In this document: one piece after another, positions 1-7,738 of the stretch
Layout: the number at the start of each line of letters is the position of its first letter
Position numbering within the stretch: the first letter of the stretch is position 1
Translations under genes and position numbers: made by a program
The notes under the pieces: model-generated
Database searches by the model: none
The model's input: only the letters and a program-made list of their open reading frames with translations
What the model was told of the DNA's origin: nothing
From: Neolewinella antarctica
Lineage (GTDB): Bacteria; Bacteroidota; Bacteroidia; Chitinophagales; Saprospiraceae
Length of the DNA: 64,000 nucleotides
Reading direction: 5' to 3'
Assembly (NCBI RefSeq): GCF_011927835.1
Contig: NZ_JAATJH010000004.1
Location: 173,656-237,655, forward strand

Positions 1-333
1 TTCGTCGTAGATGATGGTGTCCGTCCGGGTAAGTAAGGCGGCGAGTAAGCCGAGGAGGGCGGTGTATCCGCTGTTATACATCAGGCCCGCCGGGAAGCCG
101 TGGACTTCCGCCGCCAGCTTTTCCAGGTTATTCCACTCGTCGCGGTCTCCGGAAATCAAGCGGGACCCGGTAGCGCCCCGTGCGACTGCAAAAGGTTGTT
201 TCGAATTGTCCAGTCGGGCGAACCCCAGATAATCATTTGACCAGAAATCAACGCCGGTTACCGTCCCCGGTAACTCCCGGTAGGTACCTGAAGCGCGGAT
301 TCTCTCTAACCGATCATTCAGAAAGTCCGCCAT
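1..333 (-). CDS. bioF: 8-amino-7-oxononanoate synthase (partial, N-terminus)
   Basis: PLP-dependent alpha-oxoamine synthase that condenses pimeloyl-ACP/CoA with L-alanine in biotin synthesis. Only the first 111 codons are present; the gene runs off the left edge. The ATG is at 331-333 on the minus strand. The translation shows the family N-terminus: an FWSNDYLGFA segment near residue 30, GATGSRLISG near residue 54, then a GLMYNSGYTALLGL segment and a final YDE. These match BioF/KBL enzymes. The PfkB kinase gene lies 43 bp upstream on the same strand, so the two may be co-transcribed. The catalytic lysine lies outside the window, so a relative such as glycine C-acetyltransferase or serine palmitoyltransferase cannot be excluded. 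Confidence 0.8.
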   Translation of the reverse strand, partial: MADFLNDRLERIRASGTYRELPGTVTGVDFWSNDYLGFARLDNSKQPFAVARGATGSRLISGDRDEWNNLEKLAAEVHGFPAGLMYNSGYTALLGLLAALLTRTDTIIYDE

Positions 334-376
334 CAGAGGTTAATTTTTCGGATGCTAGCAATTGGTGCCGATCTTC

Positions 377-1294
377 CTAAAGATCAACCCCCATCAACTC
401 CACGAACTGACCGACCCGCCCGTCAATGTCCGACCGCGTAATCGTCTGCATCCGCCGCGTACCGAAGTCTTCCACCACGAAACTGGCCATGGCCGAGCCA
501 TAAATAATGGCGCGCTTAAGGTTTTCGAAACTAGTGTCGTCCGTAGAAGCGAGGTAGCCCATGAAGCCACCGGCGAAGGTGTCACCGGCTCCGGTGGGGT
601 CGACTACTTTGGGAAGCAGTAATGCGGGGGCGGAAAAGATCTTATCGCCGTTAAAAAGCAGGGCACCGTGCTCTCCTTTCTTGATGATGAGAATCTTCGG
701 CCCCATCTCCACAATTTTGGCGGCGGCCTTCAGCAGGCTACGCTCTTCCGAAAGCTGGCGGGCTTCCTCGTCGTTGATGATGAGTACGTCCACGCGTTTG
801 AGCACTTTTTTGAGCGACTCCATGGCGATGTCCATCCAGAAGTTCATTGTGTCGAGGGCGATCAGCTTGGGCTTAGTCTCCATTTGGTCAATGACCGAGG
901 ATTGTACGTCGGGGCTAAGGTTGCCGAGCATCACGTAGTCCGTCTTGCGGTAGGCGGGCGGGAGTTTGGGTTCGAAGTGCTCCAGGACGTTCAACTGCGT
1001 GTCGAGCGTATCGCGGCCCATCATGTCGTCGTGGTACTTACCGGCCCAGTAGAAGGATTTGCCGCCTTTAACGACTTCGACGCCATCGAGATCGGCACCG
1101 CGCTTTTTCAGGTCGTTCAGGAAGTCCTGATCGTAATCATCACCAATGATGGAGACTAGCTGAACCGGCTGGCAGAGCTGGGTAGCGGCCATGGCGATGT
1201 AGGTGCAGGAACCGGCTTCGATCATTTTTACTTCCCCGTGCGGGGTGTAGATGTCGTCGAAGGCGATGGTACCGATGGAGAGGAGGGCGGACAT
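377..1294 (-). CDS. PfkB-family carbohydrate/nucleoside kinase
   Basis: Ribokinase-fold sugar or nucleoside kinase of 305 residues, the usual family length. It starts MSALLSIGTIAFDDI, the glycine-rich first strand of PfkB proteins. A C-terminal DPTGAGDTFAGG motif near residues 231-243 provides the anion hole and the catalytic Asp (GAGD). A conserved NDEEA motif lies mid-protein. The substrate cannot be read from the sequence; related Bacteroidota proteins are annotated as ribokinase, adenosine kinase or sugar kinase. The gene is in line with bioF downstream. The stop codon is TAG. The region upstream of its start carries the inverted repeat pair at 1315-1485. Confidence 0.9.
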   Translation of the reverse strand: MSALLSIGTIAFDDIYTPHGEVKMIEAGSCTYIAMAATQLCQPVQLVSIIGDDYDQDFLNDLKKRGADLDGVEVVKGGKSFYWAGKYHDDMMGRDTLDTQLNVLEHFEPKLPPAYRKTDYVMLGNLSPDVQSSVIDQMETKPKLIALDTMNFWMDIAMESLKKVLKRVDVLIINDEEARQLSEERSLLKAAAKIVEMGPKILIIKKGEHGALLFNGDKIFSAPALLLPKVVDPTGAGDTFAGGFMGYLASTDDTSFENLKRAIIYGSAMASFVVEDFGTRRMQTITRSDIDGRVGQFVELMGVDL

Positions 1295-1314
1295 GGGGTT
1301 GGGAGTTGTTCCGC

Positions 1315-1485
1315 ATTTACACCTCTGATGAACTTTTTATTATTCCGCTTCGCGTAGTAATAAAAAGATACATCCGAGGAGAAATGCTCGGATTTTAGGT
1401 AAGTAGGATTTGATTTCTCCTCGGATGTATCTTTTCTCGATTGGCGCGTAGCGGCGATCGAGAAAAGTTCATCAGAGGTGTAAAT
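1315..1485. repeat. Inverted pair of ~72-bp hairpin elements
   Basis: Two copies of the same element, 1315-1385 and 1413-1485, face each other across a 27-bp spacer. Read in one orientation, both start ATTTACACCTCTGATGAAC and end GATACATCCGAGGAGAAAT, and these ends are imperfect inverted repeats of each other. The centres differ in sequence, but each is a hairpin: TTTTTATTA with TAATAAAAA in one copy, TTTTCTCGAT with ATCGAGAAAA in the other. Pairing is kept although the bases changed. No transposase is inside, so this looks like a MITE- or REP-type element. It sits between the PfkB gene and tRNA-Asn. Confidence 0.8.
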
Positions 1486-1498
1486 CAACCCGCAAGAC

Positions 1499-1534
1499 AA
1501 AAAAAGCCAAGCACGAATATCGTGCTCGGCTTTT
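1499..1534 (-). terminator. Rho-independent terminator of tRNA-Asn
   Basis: On the minus strand a 13-bp stem (AAGCCGAGCACGA with TCGTGCTTGGCTT, one mismatched pair) with a 3-nt loop is followed by a run of seven T. It begins 7 bp after the 3' end of the tRNA. Confidence 0.85.
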
Positions 1535-1541
1535 AAAGATG

Positions 1542-1615
1542 CGCCTCAGGAAGGGCTCGAACCTTCGACCTACGGATTAACAGTCCGCCGCTCTAACCAA
1601 CTGAGCTACTGAGGC
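1542..1615 (-). tRNA. tRNA-Asn (anticodon GTT)
   Basis: A full cloverleaf folds from the minus strand. The acceptor stem GCCTCAG pairs with CTGAGGC, the discriminator is G73, the D arm is GCTC...GAGC, the anticodon loop is CTGTTAA with anticodon GTT, and the T arm is GAAGG TTCGAGC CCTTC. CCA is not encoded. The length is 74 nt. A terminator follows at once and no other tRNA is adjacent. Confidence 0.96.
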
Positions 1616-1834
1616 AGGTTTTCATTGCGGGTGCAAATGTACGACCGGGGGTTTTATTCCTGCAAGGGTGGGGTGGTTTTTATTTTGGACGTTGGTGTTT
1701 TTTTTGGTGGGGTTCGGTAATTTTTCTAACGCTGACCGTGAAGGATGAAGTTGCGTGGGGTTTACTTTGTGGTGCGTTGTGGTGGATCGACTACGCTGGT
1801 TGGCGATTTGGCCATAGCTAAAATTTGAATAATA

Positions 1835-1947
1835 AAACGTAGTGGGCGTCCCCACGCTACGATGGACGACCCCTTGTGAATTAGGCATGATTTAAAATTT
1901 AACAACGAAAACGTGGGGCTGCACCCCACGCTACGATAGACGACCCT
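1835..1947. repeat. Two imperfect copies of a ~40-bp GC-rich palindrome
   Basis: Copies at about 1835-1874 and 1908-1947 share the core CCCCACGCTACGATrGACGACC, preceded by AAACGTrGkGG, so each can form a short hairpin. They lie in the 370-bp stretch between tRNA-Asn and pnuC. That stretch is otherwise low complexity and I see no gene in it. Confidence 0.6.
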
Positions 1948-1984
1948 CCGGGCCTAAGAAAGTCCGGAATTTAAGACAAGCACC

Positions 1985-2599
1985 CTGACCGAATTACTCC
2001 AACAACTCGCCGCAGCCCAACCGTTAGACTGGCTAGCTATAATTACATCCATCGCTTACGTCGTCCTCGCCGCGCGGGGCAACAACTGGTGCTGGCTATT
2101 CGCCGCGGTGAGTACCGCCGTGTGGGGGTATCAGTCGTTGGTGGTGTACGAATTGGTATCGGATGCTATTTTACAACTGTTCTACCTCATCATGGCCGGG
2201 GTGGGCGTGTGGCAGTGGCAACGGGGCGGTGATAAAGGTGGGCAGTTACCGGTCACTCGCATGACGATGCCACAGCACCTTGCCCTTATCGTATTTGCTG
2301 GCACCGGCGGCAGCGCCCTCGGCTTATTTTTTAACACGACCCTCCAGGCGGCCGCTACCTACCCGGACGCGATCACGACCGCGTTCAGCATCGGGGCGAC
2401 CTTTTTGCTGATTCGCCGCAAACTCGAAAATTGGCTTTACTGGATCGTCATCGACGCGGTTTACGTCTGGATCTACCGGGGCCAGGGTGCGCATTTATTT
2501 GCCCTCATGATGGTCATCAACATTATGGTGGCGGCTTACGGTTTCTTTACCTGGCGGCGGGAGCTGACGCGCGAACATCAGATTGCGGCGGCAGGTTAG
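1985..2599 (+). CDS. pnuC: Nicotinamide mononucleotide/riboside transporter PnuC
   Basis: Inner-membrane facilitator for nicotinamide riboside-type NAD precursors. The protein has several hydrophobic helices and the PnuC signatures WLAIITSIAYVVLAARGNNW and AAVSTAVWGYQS, then repeated aromatic-rich helices (LYWIVIDAVYVWIYRGQ). Length from the proposed start is 204 residues, normal for the family. The start is the odd part. Conserved N-terminal coding reaches back past the first GTG (2108), which would remove the first helix, yet no ATG, GTG or TTG lies in frame upstream. A CTG at 1985 gives an N-terminus MTELLQQLAAAQPLDW. CTG, or another rare start, is therefore proposed. The stop overlaps the upstream region of the next gene. 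Confidence 0.8.
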   Translation: MTELLQQLAAAQPLDWLAIITSIAYVVLAARGNNWCWLFAAVSTAVWGYQSLVVYELVSDAILQLFYLIMAGVGVWQWQRGGDKGGQLPVTRMTMPQHLALIVFAGTGGSALGLFFNTTLQAAATYPDAITTAFSIGATFLLIRRKLENWLYWIVIDAVYVWIYRGQGAHLFALMMVINIMVAAYGFFTWRRELTREHQIAAAG

Positions 2600-2639
2600 C
2601 ATAGTTACGGCCGGTTTACGGCGTCGCTCAACAACACGC

Positions 2640-3707
2640 ATGTCTGATTCCGATGGGTCCCCACTTCTACGTAGCACGCTACAGTTAATTCTCGTTATTG
2701 GTGTGGTTACGTTCCTCTTTTTTGGTAGGGGGTTCTTACTACCCATCGTGGTTGCGGGAATACTGTCCCTAATCGTTGACCCCATCGACGAAAAACTGCG
2801 CAGCTGGGGCTGGAAACCGGGCTTCGCCATCTTCGGTGCCTTCTTCGTATTGTTGGTCTTCTTCGTCGGGCTCTTCTTTGCCATCAGCCAGCAAATGAGC
2901 TCCCTCGTTGAAAGCTGGCCACAGCTCGAAAGAGCACTGTCCAGTCAGATAAATGCCTTTCGGGAAAGCTCCGGCCTGGGTGGCCTGATTCCTGAACTAC
3001 CTTCTTTTGAAGACGACGAATCGGTGATGGAGGACCTACCCGTGACGAGCGAAAGCGTGATGTCGATCCTGAGCGCGACGCTGAGCACCATGGGCGACTT
3101 TGTCCTGGTGCTCGTCTACGTTATTTTGATGCTCGCGCAAAAGCAGCGGCTTCGCAGTTTCATCATTCGCCTGGCACCGGACGAAAAACGCGGTCTTGCG
3201 CACCAAACCATGAACGAAGGGCGCGAAGTCGTCCAGAAATATCTCCGGGGGCAACTCATTCTCATCGCGACGCTGGCGGCGCTTTACTCGGCTGGCTTTC
3301 TGATCATCGGCATGGAGTACGCCATCCTCATCGCTATTCTGGTGGCGGTTATGAGTTTGATTCCCTATTTGGGTAACATACTCGGCGGCCTCATCGCCGT
3401 TGCCATCGCTTTTGCCGGCGGCGGGGGCTCTACGGCGATTTTTGGCGTGCTCATTACGATGTCCATCGCGCAATTTCTGGAAAGTTATTTTCTGACGCCG
3501 CTCGTCGTCGGTGACGAAGTGAACCTTAATCCGCTGACGACCATCCTTTGCGTCGTGGGGCTCGCCATTCTTTGGGGGCCGATTGGGGCAGTCATCGCCA
3601 TTCCGCTGACGGGGATCGTTCGTATCGTCTTTAGCCACGTGAGGGGTCTGGAAGATTACGCCTTTTTAATGGGCCAGGAAAAGGCCAAGCTGCCCCAAAG
3701 ACACTGA
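2640..3707 (+). CDS. AI-2E family transporter (PerM-type membrane protein)
   Basis: Polytopic inner-membrane protein of 355 residues in the AI-2E/YdiK/PerM family. Members are proposed exporters of small molecules or Na+/H+ antiporters; the substrate here is unknown. Paired N-terminal helices (about residues 10-65) precede a soluble segment. The C-terminal helices carry the family region LIPYLGNILGG and NPLTTILCVVGLAILWGP...AIPL. I chose the ATG at 2640; an in-frame TTG at 2583 would overlap pnuC and add a basic, non-conserved tail. It is close behind pnuC and may share its transcript. Confidence 0.87.
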   Translation: MSDSDGSPLLRSTLQLILVIGVVTFLFFGRGFLLPIVVAGILSLIVDPIDEKLRSWGWKPGFAIFGAFFVLLVFFVGLFFAISQQMSSLVESWPQLERALSSQINAFRESSGLGGLIPELPSFEDDESVMEDLPVTSESVMSILSATLSTMGDFVLVLVYVILMLAQKQRLRSFIIRLAPDEKRGLAHQTMNEGREVVQKYLRGQLILIATLAALYSAGFLIIGMEYAILIAILVAVMSLIPYLGNILGGLIAVAIAFAGGGGSTAIFGVLITMSIAQFLESYFLTPLVVGDEVNLNPLTTILCVVGLAILWGPIGAVIAIPLTGIVRIVFSHVRGLEDYAFLMGQEKAKLPQRH

Positions 3708-3775
3708 CTTTAGCGGGTGGCAAAGGACTTATTCTTACCTTGCGGCCCACTATCATTCCCCCTCAAGGTTTTTCC

Positions 3776-4225
3776 ATGGACATTCTTTACACCGCCGTCA
3801 AACACGCGCACTCGGGCCTGCGCTGGGTCGTACTTATTTTACTGGTGGCCGCCATCGTCAAGGCCATCGGTAAGCGCCGGGGCGGCACGGTCTACCCGGG
3901 CAAAGACCGCCTGGCGCTCTTTGCTTTTATCTCCACGCACCTCCAGTTAGTGCTCGGCTTGGTGCTCTATTTGTTCCTTAGCCCCTACGTCAGGTTTACG
4001 AGCGACGTGATGTCCGACAAGGTCGCCCGTTTCTATACCGTCGAGCACCTCGTGGGGATGCTCATCGCCATTGCCATCATCACGATCGGCTACATCCGCG
4101 CCAAGCGGCAGGCGGAGTTGAATAAAGGTTGGAAGACGCTCGCCGTGTTCTATTCCATTGGTTTGGTGATCATTTTGCTGTCCATTCCCTGGCCCGGCCG
4201 CGGTTTGGGGACGGCCTGGTTCTAG
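3776..4225 (+). CDS. Conserved four-helix membrane protein, cytochrome b-like
   Basis: A 149-residue membrane protein with four hydrophobic segments. It begins MDILYTAVKHAHSGLRW and ends SIPWPGRGLGTAWF; both ends are characteristic of a Bacteroidota family often labelled cytochrome b. Histidines near helix ends (KHAHSG, STHLQL, VEHLVG) could bind haem, but that is inference. The ATG at 3776 is preferred to an upstream in-frame start at 3740 because the family begins at this motif. It follows the AI-2E gene by about 70 bp on the same strand. Confidence 0.75.
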   Translation: MDILYTAVKHAHSGLRWVVLILLVAAIVKAIGKRRGGTVYPGKDRLALFAFISTHLQLVLGLVLYLFLSPYVRFTSDVMSDKVARFYTVEHLVGMLIAIAIITIGYIRAKRQAELNKGWKTLAVFYSIGLVIILLSIPWPGRGLGTAWF

Positions 4226-4252
4226 CCCCTCCACCTATTTTGGGTTTACCAT

Positions 4253-4420
4253 TTACCGCCGGTCACCATCGTGCGGCCGGTCGATGATGTGTTCTGACTC
4301 CGCCTTGCCAAGCACGTTTGCGATGCCGGCAAATTGCAGGACCGCCAGTACGGCAATACCGAGCAGAATGAGGTAGATCAACGTGCGCGCGCTCGACTTC
4401 TTCGCGGGGGTGCCTTCCAT
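4253..4420 (-). CDS. Small single-helix membrane protein (55 aa)
   Basis: Minus-strand ORF with ATG at 4418-4420 and TAA at 4253-4255. The 55-residue product has a short basic N-terminus (EGTPAKKSSARTL), one 20-residue hydrophobic helix (IYLILLGIAVLAVLQFAGIA), and a polar tail ending HDGDRR. It overlaps no other gene and its codons resemble those of its neighbours. I do not recognise a family. The positive-inside N-terminus predicts an N-in, C-out orientation. It is convergent with the cytochrome b-like gene. Confidence 0.55.
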   Translation of the reverse strand: MEGTPAKKSSARTLIYLILLGIAVLAVLQFAGIANVLGKAESEHIIDRPHDGDRR

Positions 4421-4589
4421 GGGTTTCACTTTTTTTGCTCAAACCCCGCAGGGGTGAGTGATGTTGATAGCGTCCGTCACGAACGTACGGGCGTAGTGAA
4501 CGGAGGAATGCTTGTTTCGATTGGCTGCTTCAGAGAATTTGGGCGCGGACGTAGAAGCAAAGGATAAACACAGGAGCAAAATATATAAC

Positions 4590-4634
4590 CTATTTGCGTA
4601 CTAACGGGATAATACCTAAATAATACGCAAATAG
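4590..4634. promoter_or_regulatory. 11-bp perfect inverted repeat, possible operator
   Basis: CTATTTGCGTA (4590-4600) and TACGCAAATAG (4624-4634) are exact reverse complements with a 23-bp spacer. The right half abuts the -33 element of the promoter at 4635-4665, a good place for a repressor or activator. The spacing is about two helical turns between half-sites. Confidence 0.5.
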
Positions 4635-4665
4635 TTGTGTAGTAGGTTGGTTGTAACTATATTTG
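4635..4665 (+). promoter_or_regulatory. Bacteroidota-type promoter
   Basis: TTG at 4635-4637, 20 bp, then TATATTTG at 4658-4665. This fits the sigma-A consensus of the phylum (TTTG, about 20 bp, TAnnTTTG). No protein gene lies downstream on this strand before the hairpin terminator at 4739-4782. Confidence 0.6.
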
Positions 4666-4671
4666 TGACAC

Positions 4672-4782
4672 CATCGGAAAACACACTTCCCTTAGTTGAA
4701 CACCTGAAGCCCGCTTAATTTTTTGCAACCCTATTTTCGAAGCCGACCCTTCCTCCTGAACCGGAAGGGTCGGCTTCTTTTT
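4672..4782 (+). ncRNA. Candidate small RNA of about 110 nt
   Basis: Bounded by a consensus-like promoter (ending 4665) and a strong intrinsic terminator: stem GAAGCCGACCCTTCC (4739-4753) with its exact complement (4763-4777), then TTTTT. The interval encodes no convincing peptide. The size resembles the 6S-like RNAs of Bacteroidota, but I could not confirm the 6S fold. The terminator's T run follows only on the plus strand, so it does not serve the convergent HMG-CoA synthase gene. Existence is inferred from promoter plus terminator; function is unknown. Confidence 0.45.
4739..4782 (+). terminator. Strong intrinsic terminator
   Basis: Perfect 15-bp stem (4739-4753 with 4763-4777), 9-nt loop and a T run. 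It ends the candidate small RNA. Confidence 0.85.
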
Positions 4783-4809
4783 GTGTTTCCTCATTCTCGC
4801 CATAACAAA

Positions 4810-4846
4810 AGCCCGGGGTACGATTGTGATGCGTACTCCGGGCTGA
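4810..4846 (-). terminator. Terminator of the HMG-CoA synthase gene
   Basis: On the minus strand AGCCCGGAGTACG pairs with CGTACCCCGGGCT around a 9-nt loop and is followed by TTTGTT. It lies about 55 bp past the stop codon at 4900. Confidence 0.75.
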
Positions 4847-4899
4847 TTAATTCACTATGGTCAGCGCCTGGATCCCGGCTGCTGAGCGTTTTAGGATGG

Positions 4900-6429
4900 T
4901 CACACCGCCCGCGCGGCGTATCCGTAGTGCCGTACGCCTTCCGTGTTGTCCCGCTTGTCGTGCACGTCCGCCAGGAAGAAGGCACCTTCCTGAAGCTTCG
5001 CAATGTCTTTTTCCTCGCAGCACCGGTGCAAGCTCTCGTAATCCGCGTAACTAATTTCCTGCCGGTAATCCAGCCGCAAACCGAGGTCGAAGCCGGTGAC
5101 CATTTCGCGCCAGTTAGGCTGTACGGTAGCTCCAAATACTTTCGACTTGGAACCGCTGCCGTAGGCAAAAACCCCGATGGTGTTACCCACCGCGTCGACT
5201 TCCTGCTCATCCAGTAACTCGAGCGTGCTCATCAGGCTCAGAAAAACACTGCCGGCGTATAAGTTGCCAACCCGCGAACTGGCCCACTCACCCGGCGCGA
5301 TGTACTTACTGACGAACTTCTTGTAATCTGCCGCTTTCGTGACCATCCGCAGGAAGTCCGCACACTTGGTGATGTATTCTTCCCGGTCCTCGTAATTGTC
5401 CGCACAGGGGACTTCCAAATCATTGCGCTCGATGAAAGCTTCCCACTTGCCGTTGGCCTTGAGTTCCTCCATGTAGATCTCCGAGAACATCCGCCGCGCC
5501 TGGAAAGCATAGGGGAGGTGGAAAACGAGGTGGGAGAAATCGGTCAGGAGGTTACCGACTTCTTTCCCGGAGCGGTGGCGGTAATCCATCAGCGCCTCCC
5601 GAATCCTCGCCTGGTAGGACTGCGTAGAATAAGGCCCGTCAAAAACTGGCGTCGACTTGTGCAGCGTCAGGTGCTGCTCGTTGCCGTCGAGGATGCCATC
5701 AACCCCGAGTCCTTCCGCCAGCTTGGCTTCGAGCTCGGCCAGGTCGAAGTCCGCATCCGTGAGGTTGGGTAGTAGGTTGATTACCTCTTTGATGATCTCT
5801 AGCTTGGTGACCTTCCGTTGTGGCTTAAAGAAATCATGCGCCGGCCGCGTCGCCACCCCGAAGTCAGGGTCGATGGCCAGTAAACGCGGCTCCCGCCGGA
5901 CCACCATCGCTACCGCGCCCGCGCCCTGCGTGTATTCTCCCGGAGACTCCATTTCGTATTTTGCTTCGTCGCTGGCCAGGACGATGCCGATGCGGCCTTC
6001 TTTCGCCGCCGCCCATTCCAGGCAATTCTGCAGGGCGTCCACCGCGCCGATGCACGCAAACGTGAGGTCAACGACGTCACAGTGTAGGAAGCAGTTCGGG
6101 CCGAAGGAGTTGGCAAAGTGGTCCTGCAGCATGTCCAGGATGTAGGTTGCCGTTGGCTTTGCTCCGTCGAGTGCCGATTCCGTCCCCAAATAAATTCGAC
6201 CGATCTGCTGTGGTTCCAAATCGTTCTTGTGCATCAGGTCTAGCACGGCATTAGCGCCCATCGTAGCCGCATCTTCCCTAGCGTCCGTGACGGCCATCTC
6301 CAGCAAACCCAGGCCTTTACTCAGTTTTCCGTAATCCAGTCCTCGCTCCTCAGCCAGTATTTCAATCGGTAGATAAAGCTGAGGAATGTAAACGGACATG
6401 TCGTCAATGCCGACGGTAGGAGCAGCCAT
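4900..6429 (-). CDS. Hydroxymethylglutaryl-CoA synthase family protein
   Basis: Thiolase-fold enzyme that joins acetyl-CoA and acetoacetyl-CoA to HMG-CoA, the committed step of the mevalonate route to isoprenoids. The catalytic set is visible: Glu near residue 84 in a TESALDGAKP segment, the nucleophilic Cys near 126 in FACIGAVDALQNC, and a His near 195 in HDFFKP. GSGSKSKVFGA near the C-terminus is also typical. Length is 509 residues, somewhat long for bacterial HMGS. The ATG at 6429 (MAAPTVGIDDMSVYIPQ) is chosen because it aligns with the family start; the in-frame start at 6510 adds an unrelated leader. The gene stands alone with its own terminator. Confidence 0.88.
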   Translation of the reverse strand: MAAPTVGIDDMSVYIPQLYLPIEILAEERGLDYGKLSKGLGLLEMAVTDAREDAATMGANAVLDLMHKNDLEPQQIGRIYLGTESALDGAKPTATYILDMLQDHFANSFGPNCFLHCDVVDLTFACIGAVDALQNCLEWAAAKEGRIGIVLASDEAKYEMESPGEYTQGAGAVAMVVRREPRLLAIDPDFGVATRPAHDFFKPQRKVTKLEIIKEVINLLPNLTDADFDLAELEAKLAEGLGVDGILDGNEQHLTLHKSTPVFDGPYSTQSYQARIREALMDYRHRSGKEVGNLLTDFSHLVFHLPYAFQARRMFSEIYMEELKANGKWEAFIERNDLEVPCADNYEDREEYITKCADFLRMVTKAADYKKFVSKYIAPGEWASSRVGNLYAGSVFLSLMSTLELLDEQEVDAVGNTIGVFAYGSGSKSKVFGATVQPNWREMVTGFDLGLRLDYRQEISYADYESLHRCCEEKDIAKLQEGAFFLADVHDKRDNTEGVRHYGYAARAV

Positions 6430-6604
6430 GGAGGGAAGTTGTAACACAGGATCGCCCGAAGGCATATCCCGGTAGGAAAAGATTAGTATTGTTAAAATCG
6501 CCTCAGCCAAATAAGCCGTTGCCGTAACCTAACCACTGAGTACCTGGGTAGTTTATTACCTGCTCTACACTTCATCGACATCTGAACGCACAGGAAACTT
6601 ACAT

Positions 6605-6697
6605 TCTAAAAGTGTAGCCTCTAAAAAGAGCGAAGCTCACCTAAAAGCGCAGCGTCTAAAAGGCGAAGCCGTCTAAAAAGGGCAAAGCCCGTCTAAA
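6605..6697. repeat. Tandem array of short hairpin units
   Basis: About five units start with ctaaaa and then carry a different mini-palindrome each: GAGC-gaa-GCTC, GCG-ca-GCG (weak), GGC-gaa-GCC, GGGC-aaa-GCCC, mostly joined by GT. Unit lengths are 15 to 20 bp. The array lies between the HMG-CoA synthase promoter region and the 3' end of the alpha/beta hydrolase gene. Confidence 0.6.
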
Positions 6698-6721
6698 GCC
6701 TACCGCCTACTGCCTACCAGC

Positions 6722-7579
6722 CTACTGCCTCTCCCGCTGCAAATACCCCAAAACCAAAACCGGCACCAGCCCCCCCGTCAAACTGTGCCCACACCCCTGC
6801 GTCGTCACCAGCCGCGACCCCAACCAGTTCTCGTGCATCGTCCGTGCCCCCTCGATCGGCGCCACGTCGTCCTCCTCATCGTGGATGATCAGCCCGGGAA
6901 TCTTCACCTTTTTCACGAACTCTTTAAAGTTTACGTCGGAAAACCGCGCCTGCAGATTCTTGACGAACCGCTGCTCGATCCCGTATTTCACCCGCGCGTT
7001 TGCCCCCACGAAATCACAAAACTTGTCGATAAAGTTTTCCAGTTCTCCCGGCACGGCCATGCAGACCATCTCCTTGGGCCGAAAAGTATACTCCGGTTGC
7101 GAGTTATAATAAATGCTCGCCATCCCCCCGCCGGAGTGACCGATCCAGATGTCGGGTGCGAACCCCAGGTGTTCGGAGTAAGCCTGCAAAATTTGGGTGT
7201 ACAGCAGGATGGTAAACTGCTTGCCGCCACTCCGCCCGTGCGCCGGTGCGTCGATGGCGTACACGTCGAAGTTATTGTCCCGCAGAAGTGGAAACAGGGC
7301 GTGCCAACGCGCCGTCGAGCTTTCCCAGCCGTGCAGTAGCAACACGCTCGGCCCCGTGCCCGGCCAGTGGTAGGCCCGGATGTCGTTGCCCAGTAAATGG
7401 ATCGTTTCCGCCTCGGCGTCCTTAATGAATTCATCCGTCCCCGGGTCATCCGGAATGCGGCGCGGGTTCGTCAGCAGGTAATAGCCGATCCGGCCGGCGC
7501 CCCGCCGGGTCATCCGCGCCGTGCCGTTCAGCAGCCGGCGCAGGCCGCCCATCATGATTCTTTCTTTGTTCGCGGACAT
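6722..7579 (-). CDS. Alpha/beta hydrolase
   Basis: Cytoplasmic alpha/beta-fold hydrolase of 285 residues. The oxyanion-hole segment LLLHGWESS is near residue 82, the DAPAHGRSGG loop follows, the nucleophile elbow is GHSGGG near 148, an acid lies in DEEDDVAP, and the catalytic His is in GCGHSLTGG near the C-terminus. All triad members are present. The substrate is unknown; esterase or lipase-like chemistry is likely. It is divergent from the MFS gene, with about 160 bp between their starts. Confidence 0.85.
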   Translation of the reverse strand: MSANKERIMMGGLRRLLNGTARMTRRGAGRIGYYLLTNPRRIPDDPGTDEFIKDAEAETIHLLGNDIRAYHWPGTGPSVLLLHGWESSTARWHALFPLLRDNNFDVYAIDAPAHGRSGGKQFTILLYTQILQAYSEHLGFAPDIWIGHSGGGMASIYYNSQPEYTFRPKEMVCMAVPGELENFIDKFCDFVGANARVKYGIEQRFVKNLQARFSDVNFKEFVKKVKIPGLIIHDEEDDVAPIEGARTMHENWLGSRLVTTQGCGHSLTGGLVPVLVLGYLQRERQ

Positions 7580-7738
7580 AAATACAATAGCGCCGAAAGC
7601 CAGTCAGGCTTCCAAATTCAAGGCGAAAAGTTTGACGATTAGTAGATAAGGTGATGCGTCGAAAACGTGGGGTAAAACTAAGCTAAAATCAGCAACTTCG
7701 CCCCGAACGGCTTTGTTGTCCGTCCTCAATCGTCACCC

